Part shown: positions 46,507-56,818 of the stretch, in pieces | Position numbering within the stretch: the stretch's first letter is position 1 | Layout of the letters: every line of letters begins with the position of its first letter | Assembly: GCA_950022295.1 (NCBI GenBank) | Contig: OX465600.1 | Location: forward strand, 313,296,031-313,360,030 | Source of the DNA: Bromus sterilis | Taxonomy: Eukaryota > Streptophyta > Magnoliopsida > Poales > Poaceae | Direction: 5' to 3' | DNA length: 64,000 nt | Notes under the pieces: model-generated | What the model was told of the DNA's origin: nothing | Seen by the model: only the letters and a program-made list of their open reading frames with translations | The model's database searches: none | Position numbers and translations under genes: made by a program

Positions 46507-49500
46507 ACTCGCCCCCACTCAAAAGAATCTCGTCCCGAGATTCAGAAGTCTGCGGGAGGAAAGTGGGGTACTCGTCACTGAGACAGTCTTCTCTCTCCCA
46601 CGTGGCTTCTCTTTCAGAGTGGTGTGACCATTGCACTTTCAGAAACCTAATCTTCTGACGATGAGTGACACGCTCTGCTGAATCAAGAATACGAACGGGG
46701 TATTCTCGATAAGAAAGGTCATCTTGAAGATCAAGCATTTCATGGTCGACTTCGCGGATGGGGTCCTTGAAGCAACGCCTGAGTTGGGACACATGGAATA
46801 CATCGTGTACTCGGGAAAGGTGTGGGGGTAGTTCAAGTTGGTAGGCAACTTCTCCACGTTTAGCTAGAATGCGGAAAGGTCCGATGTAACGTCGGGCCAA
46901 CTTTCCTTTGATACCGAAACGTTGGGTTCCCTTCAGAGGAGTAACCCGAAGGTAAGCCTTCTCATCCAGATTGTAGCTTTCTTGCCTATGATGACGATCA
47001 TAGTAGCTTTTCTAACGAGACTGGGCTGCTTTCAATTGATCACGAACAATGCGAACTTGCTCTTCTGCTTCCTTGATCATATCCGGTCCAAAGAATTGTC
47101 TTTCACCTGTTTCAGACCAGTTTAGTGGTGTTCGACATCGTCGTCCATAAAGGAGTTCAAAAGGAGTCATGTTCAGACTAGATTGAAAACTATTGTTATA
47201 AGCAAATTCGGCATATGGAAGAGAATTCTCCCAATTCTTTCCGAATGAGATAACACAAGCTCTGAGCATATCTTCAAGAATTTGGTTAACCCTTTCGACT
47301 TGGCCGCTAGACTGAGGATGGAAAGCAGTACTAAAGGAGAGATGAGTTCCCAAGGCACGTTGGAAGCTTCCCCAAAATCTAGAGGTGAAAAGGCTACCGC
47401 GATCAGAATTGATTTCCAAAGGAACACCGTGAAGGGATACAATTCTGGAGATGTACAAGTCCGCTAACTGGCTAGCAGTTATAGACTCGCGAACTGGAAG
47501 GAAGTGAGCAACTTTGGAAAGTCTATCTATGACAACGAAGATGGCATTGTTTCCTTTCTGGGTTCTTGGAAAGCCGGTGATGAAGTCCATACCGACTTTG
47601 TCCCATTTCCACTTGGGAATAGACAAAGGTTGAAGTGTACCAGCAGGTCTTTGATGTTCTGCCTTAATGCGACGACAAACATCACATTCGGCAACAAATT
47701 GAGCAATGTCTCTCTTCATCCTAGTCCACCAAAATCTCTGGCGTAGATCTCGGTACATTTTTGTGCTACCGGGATGAATTTAGAGGGGTGTGTCATGGGC
47801 TTCTTTGAGGATGAGTTGCCCTAGTTCCTTATTCTTAGGTACTACCAAACGATTTTCAAAGAATACCGTTCCTTTGCTATCTATGGAGAAACATTTAGCA
47901 ACTCCGCTAGCAATGTTCTCCTTGATCCGACGAACACCTCGTGCACGCCTCTGGGCAACTATAATTTGATCCTCAAGAGTTGGTTTCGCCACCAAGGTAG
48001 AAAGATAGCCATGAGGAACAATTTCAAGGTTGAGCTTGCGAAAGTCCTCATGAAGAAATGGTTGATACTGCTGTAACATGAGGTTGTTACAGTACGACTT
48101 ACGACTTAGTGCATCAGCCATGACATTGGCTTTGCCTGGGGTGTAAGAAATTGCTACGTCGTAATCTTTTATCAACTCAATCCAGCGTCTTTGCCTGAGA
48201 TTAAGATCTGGCTGGGTGAAAATATATTTGAGGCTTTGGTGGTCGGAATAAATCTCACAACGATTACCAAGGAGGTAATGTCGCCAAGTTGTTAGAGCAT
48301 GAACTACGGCAGCGAGTTCATGGTCATGGGTAGGATAGTTCTCTTCATGTGGCCGCAACTGGCGTGAAGCATAAGCTACCACATGTCGATCTTGCAGAAG
48401 TATGCATCCTAACCCTTGTCGTGATGCATCACAATAGATCTCGAAATCCCTTTTGGTGTCTGGAGGTGCAAGCACGGGTGCAGAAGTTAATCTTCTTTTT
48501 AGCTCTTGAAAGCTTTCCTCGCACTTGGGAGTCCATAAGAATTTCTTATCTTTCTTGAGGAGTTCAGTTAGAGGCTTTGCAACTTTAGAAAAGTTCTCGA
48601 CGAAGCGACGGCAATAGCTGGCTAGGCCAAGAAAACTTCTAACTTGCTTAACCGATTCAGGTGGAGTCCAGTCAAGGACGGCCTGAACTCTCTCGGGATT
48701 CACAGCAATGCCTTTTGCAGAAATAACGTGGCCTAAGTAGGTCACTTCTGGTAGCCAGAATTCACACTTGGAGAATTTAGCGTACAGGCGATGCTCTCTA
48801 AGTTTCATCAATACCAGCCTTAAGTGTTCGGCATGATCTTTTTCGTTCTTCGAGTAGATGAGAATATCATCAAGATAAACTACAACAAATTTTATCTAGG
48901 TACTCCATGAAGATCGAATTCATCAAGCGTGAGAATGTGGCGGGGGCATTGGTTAAACCAAAGGACATGACGGTGTACTCGTAAAGACCATAACGAGTAG
49001 TAAAAGCCGTTTTGGGAATGTCCTCGTTTCGGATTCTGATCTGATGATAACCTAATCTTAAATCCATCTTGGAGAAGACAGCGGATCCTGCAAGTTGATC
49101 ATAAAGATCATTGATCCTGGGCAGTGGGTATTTGTTCTTTATCGTCGCTAAGTTTAGCGGGCGATAGTCTACGCACATCCTTTCTGTTCCATCTTTCTTC
49201 TTTACGAACAGAACGGGGCAACCCCATGGCGATGAGCTAGGGCGGATGAAGCCTTTTGCCAACGAAGCATCCAGTTGGGTTTTTAGCTCAGCTAACTCAT
49301 GTGGGGCCATTTTATATGGGCGTTTGGAAATTGGTGCGGTTCCTGGAACAAGATCCACTATAAATTCTACACATCTGTCGGGTGGCATGCCCGGCAGCTC
49401 TTCAGGAAAGACATCCGGGAAGTCACGAACCACCGGAATATCTTCATGTTCGGGAAGGGGAAGTACATTCAAGGAATGCACTTGGGTTCTTGTTCTGGGT

Positions 49501-50189
49501 GAGGTATAGTTGACGGTTTTGCCTGAAGGGTGGGTGAGTTTCACGGATTTGCCTTTGCAATCCAGATAGGCATTCTGTCTTGATAGCCAATCCATGCCAA
49601 GGATGACATCAATATCTGAAGACTTGAGGGCTATGAGTGAAGCAAGGAATACTAAACCCTCAATTGCAATTTGATTACCATGGCTTACTCTATTAGTTTG
49701 CCATCTTGACCCTGGAGTTTGAATAACCATTGGGGTGGACAATTCAACAAAGGGTAACTCATGACGAAGTGCATAACTTTCCGACATGAATGAATGAGAT
49801 GCTCCTGGGTCGAAAAGAACGGAAGTAGGAACAAAATTGACTGGGAGCGTACCAAGAATGACGTCAGTGGTGTCGTCAGTCTCTTCGGCGGCAATCTGGT
49901 TCAGACGTCCACGAGTGGCAGGAGGAGCGGGTTTGGCGGTGTAGACTTTCTGGGGTGGCTTGCCACGACCATTGTTGTTGTTGTTGTTGCCTCCGGCACG
50001 TGGTGGAGCATTCTGGTTCTGGACCTGGTTCTGGGGGCACTCGCGAGAGTAGTGGCCTGCCTGACCACATTTGTAGCAAGCTCCGAAAACAGTGCGTGGA
50101 GCTGGGTTGTTTGGTGGAGCTGGGTGGAACTGGGTGGGTGGACGAGGCGCCACATAGGATGGCCTCGGTGGGTTGTTCTGGCGGAACAT
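46358..50189 (-). pseudogene. E1 pol polyprotein (PR-RT-RH-IN-chromodomain), broken
   Basis: From 50189 leftward: zinc knuckle CYKCGQAGHYSREC (CX2CX4HX4C), protease VLFDPGASHSF, RT, RNase H (CDASRQGLG), integrase (CDVCRR zinc site, D-D-E core with HPQSSGQVERVNQ) and a C-terminal chromodomain (KVQWSHHSEREATWE). This order, with the chromodomain last, marks a chromovirus of the Tekay type. Breaks by comparison with E2: one extra T in a T-run near 48893, just before the RT YLDD motif; TAA at 47780-47782 in the linker before integrase; TAG at 47012-47014 before the GPF module. The end of the frame (46358-46506) runs into the 3' LTR. It cannot make an intact polyprotein. Confidence 0.93.
46507..46520 (-). 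other. E1 polypurine tract
   Basis: The minus strand reads GAGTGGGGGCGAGT directly before the LTR start TGTCAGAACC. E2 has the identical tract at 56819-56832. It is in the position expected for priming plus-strand DNA synthesis. Confidence 0.75.
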
Positions 50190-50216
50190 GCTATGTGGGA
50201 TCCAGATCTTGCGTTT

Positions 50217-50975
50217 CTAGGAACCAGAGCTGGATGAACCTTCCTCTCTAGGGTGTTTGAGAAATTCGTTGGGGCTGTTCATGTCCTCTGCCTTGATGGC
50301 CTTGTTGACAAGGACCTGGAATGTGGCAAAGTCATGAAGGTTGAGCTCGCGACGGAGTCCACTGTTGAGGCCACGACGGAACTTCTCTTGTTTCTTGGAG
50401 TCGGTGGAGACTTCCTCAGTTGCATAACGAGCAAGTCGGTTGAACTCACGACTAAACTCGTCCACGGTTCTTCTGCCTTGAGTGAGGTTACAGAACTCCT
50501 CACGCTTACGGTCCATGAGACCCTTGGGGATGCGGTGCTCGCGGAAGGACGTGCAGAACTCCTCCCAAGATGCAGGTGGTCCAACGGGGCGCATATTCAG
50601 ATAATTCTCCCACCAAGAGCTTGCTGCACCTTCAAGGTGATAGGTGGCATAATTGACCTTGTCGCCATCTGCAACATGGCCAGCTTGGAGCTTCCTCTCG
50701 ATGCTGCGAAGCCAGTCATCGGCGTCAAGGGGCTCGGTGGAGTAACTGAAAACCGGGGGATGAAGCCAGATGAAGTCGTTCAGGGACACCAGCTCATTGC
50801 GCTGCTGAGTGGTGTTGCGTGCGATGACTTCCAGCAGGTGGTGAGAGTCACGGCGGTTCCTCTCGACCTCCATCAGAACTTGGGCCATCGTGGGTGGGGG
50901 TGGAAGGTTGTCTTCCTCCTGGATGTTCCCACGACCTTGGTTACGACCAACCTGGCCACGGGTTCCTTGAGACAT
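50217..50975 (-). pseudogene. E1 gag, separated from pol by one TAG
   Basis: 252 codons from the ATG at 50975: coat protein of the virus-like particle. It has a Retrotrans_gag core (YHLEGAASSWWENYLNMRPV, then ASWEEFCTSFREHRIPKGLM and VDEFSREFNRLARYA). The frame ends at TAG 50217-50219; zinc knuckle and protease continue in the same frame (50189 onward), so gag-pol was one long frame. At the matching place E2 has CAG (reading PQKRRIWIP), so the stop in E1 is a CAG-to-TAG change. Programmed readthrough of a UAG is a possible alternative, but E2 lacks it, so decay is more likely. Confidence 0.88.
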
Positions 50976-51308
50976 CCTGAAGGTGAAAAACCAAAATCAA
51001 ACAGAGTTGATTTGAAGAGTCTAATCAAGGTATTGAAGTACTGGAAGGATTACAGAGCAAAAGGAAGTAATCATCTTGACAACATGGTGATAAAAGCATA
51101 CAAGCCATATATTCACAAGCTGTCATACAAACCATACATCGTTTTAGTACAAGCACTAAGCTAATACAAACGTGATGAAGATGATACATCCTTCAGAGGC
51201 ACTCTGACTTCCTATACATTATTTATCTAAGCCTCTGGAACTTAGACACCTTGCTTACAATATACTAGGATACTACTACATCCTCACTAAGTAAGACCAC
51301 ATGCGGTC
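50976..51308. other. Spacer between gag and accessory ORF of E1
   Basis: AT-rich, noncoding, with stops in all frames. There is no equivalent in E2. Confidence 0.5.
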
Positions 51309-52088
51309 TCACTCATCTCCATCTCCATAGTAGTCCTCATAAAAGTTACCCGCATATCCCGGTAGCTGGAGGTGACCATCGGAAAACACGGAGGCTTGTG
51401 GACCCTGATATCCATTTGGCCAAGGATGGGGCCTAGGTCCAGTGTAGGGTGGAAGCAAAGGACCACGGGCTGGAAAAATTCCTCCAATCTCGGGCCAAGC
51501 AACTCGAGAAGGCATCTGGGTCCTCACTGCATAGATCGCATCGTACTCCACTGATCCCACGCTCACAAAAGGTGCCAAGAGCGACAGTGCTCGGTACAGA
51601 CGAACTCGAGTAGCGTGGAGCTCAAAACGGAGAGCACGTGCATCACGATCTCTGTCACTAGCAAACCTAGCAGTCACCTGAAGTGTTGGGTCCTCTGCAG
51701 AGTGGTCTGAGTAGAGTCCGGTGTAATATCCCTCTTCTCCTGGAAGTGCAGCTGGGATATAGCGGAATGAAGTCTCTCTCAGCAAAGTGTGCTCTTCTCT
51801 CAGCAGTGTGATACATGAATATGCAGCATCCTGCACAGCCATGTTCTCGGTAACGCCAATGCCATGTCCATAGTGGATAGGCTGGGTGACTCCAACGTGG
51901 TGCGGGTAGATCCGGACAATGCAGTGGAACTGCGTCTGGTTGAAGTCGTGGAACTGCTCCTCGATGGTGTACTCAGGGTACCATCGATATCCCACGTAGG
52001 ACATCATCTCGATCAACGTGGCGGGATGGCCACGCACACCGAGGCACCTGGTCAAACGAACAATCTGCTGAGGGGGAAGATCTGCCAT
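51309..52088 (-). CDS. E1 accessory ORF between PBS and gag, dsRBD-like pattern
   Basis: An open 259-codon frame from the ATG at 52088 to the TGA at 51309, same strand as gag-pol and upstream of it. It is the only complete frame in E1 and has no counterpart in E2, whose leader is just 475 bp. Residues about 30-100 run: MSYVGYRWYPEYTIEEQFHD, FHCIVRIYPHH, then HYGHGIGVTENMAVQDAAYSC and ITLLREEH. The order of three strands, G.G.(T/S)...A...AA, then a Leu-rich helix resembles a double-stranded RNA-binding domain. A second half has an Arg-rich helix (FASDRDRDARALRFELHATR) and a Pro/Tyr/Gly-rich tail with an acidic end. Extra ORFs are known in plant gypsy elements, but I cannot name this one. The dsRBD reading is inference. 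Confidence 0.72.
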   Translation of the reverse strand: MADLPPQQIVRLTRCLGVRGHPATLIEMMSYVGYRWYPEYTIEEQFHDFNQTQFHCIVRIYPHHVGVTQPIHYGHGIGVTENMAVQDAAYSCITLLREEHTLLRETSFRYIPAALPGEEGYYTGLYSDHSAEDPTLQVTARFASDRDRDARALRFELHATRVRLYRALSLLAPFVSVGSVEYDAIYAVRTQMPSRVAWPEIGGIFPARGPLLPPYTGPRPHPWPNGYQGPQASVFSDGHLQLPGYAGNFYEDYYGDGDE

Positions 52089-52372
52089 ATAATACGATGT
52101 AAGAAATCAGCATTAAAACAATGCTAGGAAAACCTGGACACAACTTTCCTACGGCTATAAGGAAGCAATCAACGAGATATGCTAATCAGACAGAGGAGAG
52201 CCTAGTCCTATCTTCCCGTAGAACAAGATGAGGGTGACTCAGAACTTAGAACGAAGGGGGTAAGGAGAAAAATGAAGCCTTACGTTGTTCCCTTATATAC
52301 CCAGATTAACTATATAACTATAGCAAGCTAGACTCAACTTCGGCCAAGGCTACTAGTCCTACAGTCAGTCCT

Positions 52373-52384
52373 GCTCTGATACCA
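52373..52384 (-). other. E1 primer-binding site (initiator tRNA-Met)
   Basis: The minus strand reads TGGTATCAGAGC, complementary to the 3' end of plant initiator tRNA-Met, four bases inside the 5' LTR end at 52389. This fixes the strand and marks 52389 as the inner end of the 5' LTR. Confidence 0.93.
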
Positions 52385-52388
52385 AGTC

Positions 52389-53021
52389 TGTCGGGACCCG
52401 GGGTTAGCGTATGCAATTACAGTTAAGACATAATCATATGGAGAGCCGAGAACCGCACCCACTTGTCTAGGCAGACAAGGCCAAGCACTGAACATTCTCG
52501 GAAAGCATCGTACGTGAGGGGCATCCCATCCAGGCCGGATGATCAACTGAGATGGGTCCTCATCGTCCGCACACAAGTCTAAAGATATGGGTGGTGAACT
52601 CCCATATTCAAAGACAAGTCGCCTCAACCATATTATCGACTATCTCGAAACTCTTACATAAACTTACTCCAGCCCGATCACTTAGTCGGGGTCTAGGGCG
52701 GGCTCGATCATACCACAAAGTGTGCACGAGACAGAGTCTCGGACAATCGCATCGCGATGCCCCAAGCTGCGCACATCTAAGGGCCACTTGGTGCATGAAA
52801 GACCGCCAGCCAGATCACAACTAAGGTCTCGAAAACCCATACAAAGACATGCATGTTATAAACATACACGCAGCACACATGCCTTGTATGAAGAGCAGGT
52901 ACCATTGCAATTCTCTACAAAGTGTACAACTTTATTTATAACTCTTATAGAGTACACACAGAGATCACATACATGTGATCCAACATTACATCACAAAGCG
53001 GAAGCAAATTATGTCTGGGTA
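52389..53021 (-). mobile_element. E1: partial 5' LTR, cut by E2
   Basis: Starts TGTCGGGACCCGGGG and is collinear with 42431-43062. At 53021 (…GTCTGGGTA) it is interrupted by E2; the 5 bp before E2 are GGGTA. The rest of this LTR should appear beyond the end of the window after the 5' LTR of E2. Confidence 0.95.
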
Positions 53022-56000
53022 TGTCGGGACCCGGGGTTAGCGTATGTAATTCCAGTCACGATACAATCACATGGAGAGCCGAGAACCGTACCCACTTGTC
53101 TAAGCAGACAAGGCCAAGCACAGAACGTTCTCGGTAAGCATCGAACGTGAGGGGCATCCCATTCAGGCCGGATGATCAACTGAGATGGGTCCTCAACGTC
53201 CGCTCACAAGTCTAAATGCTTATGGGTGGTGAATCCCATACTCATAGACAAGTCGCCTCAACCATGTTATCGATTGGATCCTAACTCTTACATAGACTTA
53301 CTCCAGCCCGATCACTTAGTCGGGATCTAGGGCGGGCTCGATCATACAACAAAGTGTGCACGTGACAGAGTCACGAGCAATCGCATCGCGATGCCCCAAG
53401 CTGCGCACATCTAAGGGCCACTTGGTGTATAAAAGACCGCCAGCCAGATCACAACTAAGGTCTCGAAAACCCATACTAAGACATGCATGTTATAAACATA
53501 CACGCAGCACACATGCCTAGTATGAACAGCAGGTATCATCACATAACTCTACAAAGTATTCTTTATTGATATACACATATATCATACAAAGATCACATGT
53601 TTGTGATCAACATTACATCATACAACGGAAGCAAATTAGGTCTGAGTACAGACAAGTTTAACAAATGGCTTAGAGAAGCCTAATAAACAAACATGCCCTT
53701 CCACGAGGGACCAGACTGCTGTCTGGGATTATACTACCAAGGTCAACGTCAAGCTTCACGAAGATGAATCCATCGGGGTTCCGGTTTCTTATCTAAAACA
53801 TAGAATAAGCAAACTTGAGTACAAAGTCGTACTCAGCAAGACTTACATTAGAACTACACTACTCATGCTCAAGTATCAAGGTAAAGGGAGGTGGGGTTCA
53901 ACATGCAGAAGTGCCAGCTTTGACTTGGCTAATCCTGTACTACGAGTACCAGACTTGAGGTAAGAAGCGTACACGAGTCCACTACATCTCCAACCAATAC
54001 ACCACTATGGTTACTTCCTCGACTTCCCCACGAGGAAGCACACCATAGCACTCACGCTTATCTTGCGGATTTTATAAGTATCCATTCGAGTTGTCTATGA
54101 TCAAGTAAGGGTTTCCAAGTAGTCCATAACCGCGGACACGGCTATTCGAATAGTTCATTAACCCTGCAGGGGTGTACATCTTCACACGCGTGTCATCACT
54201 TATCGCCTCGTTCTTTTCATCCTTCAAGCGGATGTCGGACGTGGATGAAACCAAGGCACTAACCTCACATCACCTTCTCTAATCCAGGAGTCGACTACCT
54301 GAGTTTGGCACCGCTCGAGAGTCCGGCCGGTTCCACGAAACGGACTCAGATAATGTAAGGGACCGAGACGCCACCTCTGCCAGATGGTTTCACTGCCTCA
54401 CAAGTCCACCCACATATCTAGGATGATGCAACCTTTTCTTCATTCTTTTTCTATGCACATGCCAAATGGAAAGCCCGAATCTATTGTGACTCCTGAACTG
54501 GATCGGGTACGTAAAGAGGCCAAACGGGGCTCCCATAAACCCTACATGTGGTCATACTCTTTGTCTTGGATCACAAAACAGGAACTCGGGGCCTAGGGTA
54601 GTGTTCAACGAGACAACCCACTGTGTACTCCTACACAGCCTCTCATCGTTCACCTTTGCTTAGGGTGGATTCACCAACACGCTTAACTTTCATCAACACC
54701 ACTGTGTTCATTCCATCCCGACTCACAATCAAAACATCCTCATTGTATCACTAAGCAGCAAAAGCAGTAACAGTTGTAGGGGCCACATGCTCATCATTCA
54801 ACTCCTATATCTGCTAGGATTGTGGTTTGCTTAATACGGTGAAAAAATGATAGGTCATGCATCGGAATGGGTTCAACTATGCGAAAGAACGTGTCTCGAT
54901 GATCTCGTAAACATGCATAAGCGAGACTGAGAGGGAATTGGGATTTTATAGATATGATCAAAGGGGTTTTGCTTGCCTTGCTGACGAGGTTCGATAACGG
55001 TGTCTTCAACGAAGGGGGTGGCCTCCGGTTCCAGTTGCACGTCTATCGAGCAAACAATTAAAGAATGGTATAAATTTATTTGCAATGCATCAAACACATG
55101 ATCAATATTGATATGGTGAGGTTCTTGGTCACAAGGTAGGTGCAATTCCATTTAAAAGAAGCCAAATGCAAAGTCATTTGCAAATGTGCTTCAAATTTGA
55201 ATTTGAATTAAAGCCATATGGATGTTTTGCACTGTTCACTGTCAAACATGAAAACAGAGCCCATATTCATAATCCTTGGATTTTTCTGATATTTTTAGAC
55301 ATATTATTTGCTATATTTGGAGTTCATATGAATTAGTTATGAATTTCTCAAGTTTAAATGATTTTCTGGAATTTTCTGGAATTACTTTAATTCTTTTCTA
55401 TTTCTGGAAAAACTGTTTACTGCGTCAGCATTGTGTCATGCTGGCGTCAGGCTGCTGACTGGTCAACCTGACGTGTGGGACCCACAGGTCAGTGAGACTG
55501 GGTTAAAAACCGTTTAATTAGATTTAACAGGGGGTTAAGGGGGGGCTGGCCCACATGTCATTGGGCGTGGGTTAGATTAAGGGGGGGTCATTAGCACTAA
55601 CTAAACCGGCCCGCCGGCGGTTAGCCGCCGGCGACCAAACCGCACGGCGGCGCTCTCCTGGACGGCGGTGCAGGGCACCAAATCGAGAGCCGCGACTACC
55701 AATCGACAGCCCACGATCTCCCGCGTCTGGCGAGCTGAGCATGGGTCGCCGGGGTGCTCTGAAGCGTCGACGGCTTCAAAAATGGCGGCGGCGGTGGCTC
55801 TGCTCCGGCGAGATGAGTGGCTAGGGCACGGGGAGGAGAAGGGAGTAGGGCAAAATGGCGAGAGGCTCACCCTGAGCTCGAAGAGGAACTCGGGGAAGCC
55901 GGAGGAGGGCTGACGGAGGAGAATTTCTCGCCGGCGTCCACTGTGCCCGGCGGCGGCTCGATGAAGAGGGCATCTCCGCTGGGGCCTCCGGGCTCGATTC

Positions 56001-56818
56001 GCTTCACGGGAAGACGAAGACGACGTCGGACGACTTGATAGACACGGCGGTGGCGTTTCTCGACGCCGATGGCCACGCGGGCGCACGGGGCGCACTCTGG
56101 CGAGAGCTCGGGTTCGCGCAGAAACGAGAGAGAGAGGGTGTGGGGAGAGAGCCAGAGGAGGGGGAAGACTGCAGGGTGGCTCTGGGCGTTGCGTGGCGAC
56201 TTGGGAGAGAAGAGGGGGCTCCAGAGAGGCCTCGGTGGCGTCCACGGTGCTCGGCTCGCCACCGAGCTGCTTCGGGCGAGGAAGAAGACAAGGTGGCGCT
56301 GGTGGGCTGGGCTGGGAAGGTAAGTTGGGCCGGGGGGGCCCGGTTGGGTGGGCTCCTTTTCCCCCTTTTCTTTTTCTCTGTGTTTTGTTTTTGTTTCCTT
56401 TTCTGTAATTGGTTTTGCCCCAAAATAAATAGCAGAGCAATTTTGTAAAATGCCCAAACATTTTTATAAATCCTAGGTGACCAGTAGCAAGTCACTTGTA
56501 GAGTTTGAGCATTTTTGAAATTCAATATATTTTGAATTTCAATTCAGATAGGGTTATTTTAATTTCCAAAGCCACTGTTTGAATATTAGAAAAATCCATG
56601 TCCATGGGATTGATCCCAAATCACTTTTAAAATGATCAACAACATTTCTAGGAATATTCCAATCATTCAAAAGATTTTTGGAAAAAGATTTTTCTCTGGC
56701 TATTTCAAATAATTTCTCAGGGCTTTTCTGCTCCCCATTTTTTATTTTCCTTTTGAAATTTTTGCATGATGCAAAGGGCACAACAAACCTAGCACTTACC
56801 CTAGTTGGGGTTCTGACA
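53022..56818 (-). mobile_element. E2: 3' LTR of chromodomain Ty3/gypsy element (3.8 kb)
   Basis: TGTCGGGACCCGG at 53022 to GGGGTTCTGACA at 56818. Over the 2.2 kb available it differs from the 5' LTR (61752 onward) by about 17 substitutions and one indel. It is related to but distinct from the E1 LTR (readily alignable, with many differences). GC island at 55600-56340, with the U3 side toward 56818. CTATTTATTTTGG on the minus strand at 56437-56425 is a possible TATA region upstream of the GC-rich leader. ORFs at 55601-56525 in several frames are compositional. Confidence 0.95.
55612..55633. other. GC hairpin conserved in E1 and E2 LTRs (copy in E2)
   Basis: CGCCGGCGG TTAG CCGCCGGCG: a perfect 9-bp stem with 4-base loop. 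It lies at the border between the GC island and the AT-rich part, the same place as in E1 (45128-45149). Confidence 0.88.

Noticed and set aside
50217..50219. Programmed UAG readthrough between gag and pol in E1
   Set aside because: E2 has a sense codon at the matching position and E1 has other disabling stops, so mutation is simpler.
50253..51164. 303-codon plus-strand ORF over E1 gag
   Set aside because: It is antisense to a well-supported gag frame and shows no domain.
55601..56525. Up to 286-codon ORFs in the E2 3' LTR
   Set aside because: Same GC-island effect; overlapping frames on both strands look equally open.
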